Below are positions 62,778-64,000 of a stretch of DNA of 64,000 nucleotides, piece by piece. The DNA is from Candidatus Eisenbergiella merdipullorum. Lineage in GTDB: Bacteria > Bacillota > Clostridia > Lachnospirales > Lachnospiraceae. The stretch spans positions 1-64,000 of the forward strand of contig DWYY01000072.1 in the NCBI GenBank assembly GCA_019118445.1, in the 5' to 3' direction. The notes beneath the pieces are model-generated. The model was not told the origin of the DNA, did no database searches, and saw nothing but the letters and a program-made list of their open reading frames with translations. A program made the translations under genes and the position numbers. Each line of letters starts with the position of its first letter. Within the stretch, counting starts at the first letter, position 1.

Positions 62778-63613
62778 TCAAACTGATCGCATCGGATATT
62801 GACGGGACGCTGATCGAGGAATCCACGCCGGATCTTTATCCGGAAATGGTGCAGGAGATCCGCCGCCTGACGGCAGACGGCATACTTTTCTGTGCGGCGA
62901 GCGGCAGGCAGCTCCAGAGCGTCAGAAATGTTTTTCGTGACGTGGCGGATGAAATCTGTTATATTGTAGAAAACGGAGCCCTCATCCATTACCGGGGAGA
63001 AAATCTGGCCGTGACCCCGATGCGGCGTGAGTATGTACGGGAGATCACCGAACAGCTCCGCGCGCTCGGACCCGGTTATGATTTTGTAGTCTCCACCCCG
63101 CAGGGGAGCCTGATCGAAACGAAAAACCGGGCTTTCCTGCGTCTGATGGCGGAGGGGTATCGGAACGTCTTCCGCCAGGTGGATGATGTCCTGAAGGAGG
63201 AGGCGGAGGTCCTGAAGATCGCGGTCTACCATGAGGGAAGCATCCGCGTGTTGGGAGAGAGCACGCTGATCCCCGCCTGGAAGGACCGGGTAAAGGTCTG
63301 TATGGCCGGAGAGGAATGGGTGGATTTCATGGATGCTTCCGTGGATAAGGGAAACGCTCTCAGCCGGCTTCAGAAGCAGTTCGGCATCCTGCCGGAGGAA
63401 ACCATGGCCTTTGGGGACAACAGCAATGATATCGGGCTGATGAAGGCTGCCGTATACAGCTATGCGGTGGAAAACGCGAGGCCGGAGGTAAAAGCCGCGG
63501 CAAGGTTTGTCTGTCCGTCCTATGAACAGAAAGGCGTATGGAAAGTCATTCATGAAATGGAAGAGAAAAACAGGGAAAAAAACTCTTGCGCAATAGCGGG
63601 ACACAGGGTATAG
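62774..63613 (+). CDS. Cof-type HAD-IIB phosphatase
   Basis: 279 residues. Motif I ASDIDGTLIEE, SGRQLQSVR, Lys-containing cap and GDNSNDIGLMKAA with VENARPEVKAAA. Cof-type enzymes dephosphorylate sugar phosphates or flavin/PLP-like cofactors. Translation is coupled to the preceding HAD gene through the ATGA overlap. Confidence 0.9.
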   Translation: MIKLIASDIDGTLIEESTPDLYPEMVQEIRRLTADGILFCAASGRQLQSVRNVFRDVADEICYIVENGALIHYRGENLAVTPMRREYVREITEQLRALGPGYDFVVSTPQGSLIETKNRAFLRLMAEGYRNVFRQVDDVLKEEAEVLKIAVYHEGSIRVLGESTLIPAWKDRVKVCMAGEEWVDFMDASVDKGNALSRLQKQFGILPEETMAFGDNSNDIGLMKAAVYSYAVENARPEVKAAARFVCPSYEQKGVWKVIHEMEEKNREKNSCAIAGHRV

Positions 63614-63648
63614 TTTTGGTAGAAGCTTTAGGAGAAGGAGGGAAGAAA

Positions 63649-63915
63649 ATGCAGGGGTATGACGACGCTGTTCTGACATGTTTTCTGGAAAATCAGGGAA
63701 AGCTCTTCCCGGAGGAGGATGTGGCCTCCAGCCTGGAAGAAGCGGAAGCATTCCTGGAGGAATGCATGGCGGTCGTGGTTGATTCGCCCGAAGAGGTACG
63801 GGAGTACTTTGAGGAAGAAGGGCTTGATATGGACGGAGCCGGACTGGATGAACTGCTGGACGCCGACGAGGTATTTGATGTGGGCGACGGCAGATACCTG
63901 ATCGTGGAAGGATAA
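63649..63915 (+). CDS. small acidic protein of unknown function
   Basis: 88 residues, about one third Asp/Glu, no signal, no Lys-rich stretch. The pattern CFLENQGKLFPEEDVASSLEEAEAFLEECMAVVVDS ... VFDVGDGRYLIVEG appears to be a conserved Lachnospiraceae small protein, but I recognise no function. GGAGGG 6 bases before ATG 63649 fixes the start; upstream in-frame codons overlap the HAD gene. A strong terminator follows. Confidence 0.75.
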   Translation: MQGYDDAVLTCFLENQGKLFPEEDVASSLEEAEAFLEECMAVVVDSPEEVREYFEEEGLDMDGAGLDELLDADEVFDVGDGRYLIVEG

Positions 63916-63940
63916 CGGCACGGATAGCCGGGCTGATAAC

Positions 63941-63991
63941 AGTATGCAGGGGGGAAGCAGAACAGATGCGGACTGCCTGCATACTTTTTTT
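63941..63991 (+). terminator. intrinsic terminator
   Basis: AGTATGCAGG (63941-63950) pairs with CCTGCATACT (63976-63985), followed by seven Ts. Confidence 0.88.
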
Positions 63992-64000
63992 GACTTTTCC

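Overview
The window looks like a chromosomal segment of an anaerobic gut-type Firmicute, most likely a Lachnospiraceae member (Clostridium cluster XIVa). The evidence is the dgt-dnaG-rpoD-trmK order, strong GGAGG ribosome sites, vegetative TTGACA/TATAAT promoters, a lacI-xylB-DUF4867-isomerase cluster, an AAA-ATPase-like/PD-(D/E)XK gene remnant typical of this family, and GC-rich housekeeping genes interrupted by an AT-rich glycan cassette. No tRNA, rRNA, CRISPR array, prophage or intact insertion sequence was seen. The species cannot be named from the sequence alone.

Region by region. 1-8381: the end of a J-domain chaperone, a Nudix hydrolase, dgt, primase, the housekeeping sigma factor, TrmK and a TGS-containing nucleoside kinase. 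8455-8850: RNase P RNA with its own promoter and terminator. 8867-9664: a lipoprotein serine protease. 9801-16349: a metal (probably zinc) block of two COG0523/CobW GTPases, an S4 RNA-binding protein, a CmpB-type membrane protein and a ZnuABC-type importer. 16666-18348: phosphoglucomutase. 18481-20040 (minus): a siroheme nitrite/sulfite reductase with a three-hairpin leader. 20413-25406: a divergent LacI regulator and a sugar-kinase/DUF4867/isomerase operon with visible operators.

25503-47080 is the accessory centre: an Xre regulator, a promoter region with repeated CTATAAATATAG-type sites, a small secreted protein, then a surface-glycan locus. The locus has GT2 and GT4 glycosyltransferases, an SH3b membrane protein, an SDR, a radical SAM/SPASM enzyme, a WbsX/GH99-like protein, a pyruvyl transferase, a Wzx flippase, a Wzy-like polymerase candidate and three related large multispanning proteins. 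Its core (about 31.7-42.85 kb) is much more AT-rich than both flanks, as expected of an exchanged serotype cassette. A degraded AAA-ATPase/nuclease gene and a UDP-glucose-dehydrogenase family gene close it.

47097-63915: a second Xre regulator, pyrBI (minus) behind a leader that strongly resembles an enterobacterial pyrL-type UTP-sensing attenuator, a small PH-like protein, a MATE transporter, a second CmpB-type protein, the folate operon folC-folE-folP-folBK, pheA, a DUF815 ATPase with Ppx/GppA and polyphosphate kinase, Maf, two HAD phosphatases and a small acidic protein ending at a strong terminator. The most interesting candidates are the pyrB leader, the Xre/repeat/secreted-protein switch ahead of the glycan locus, the radical SAM enzyme inside that locus, the zinc block, and the structured non-coding DNA at 20.0-20.4 kb.
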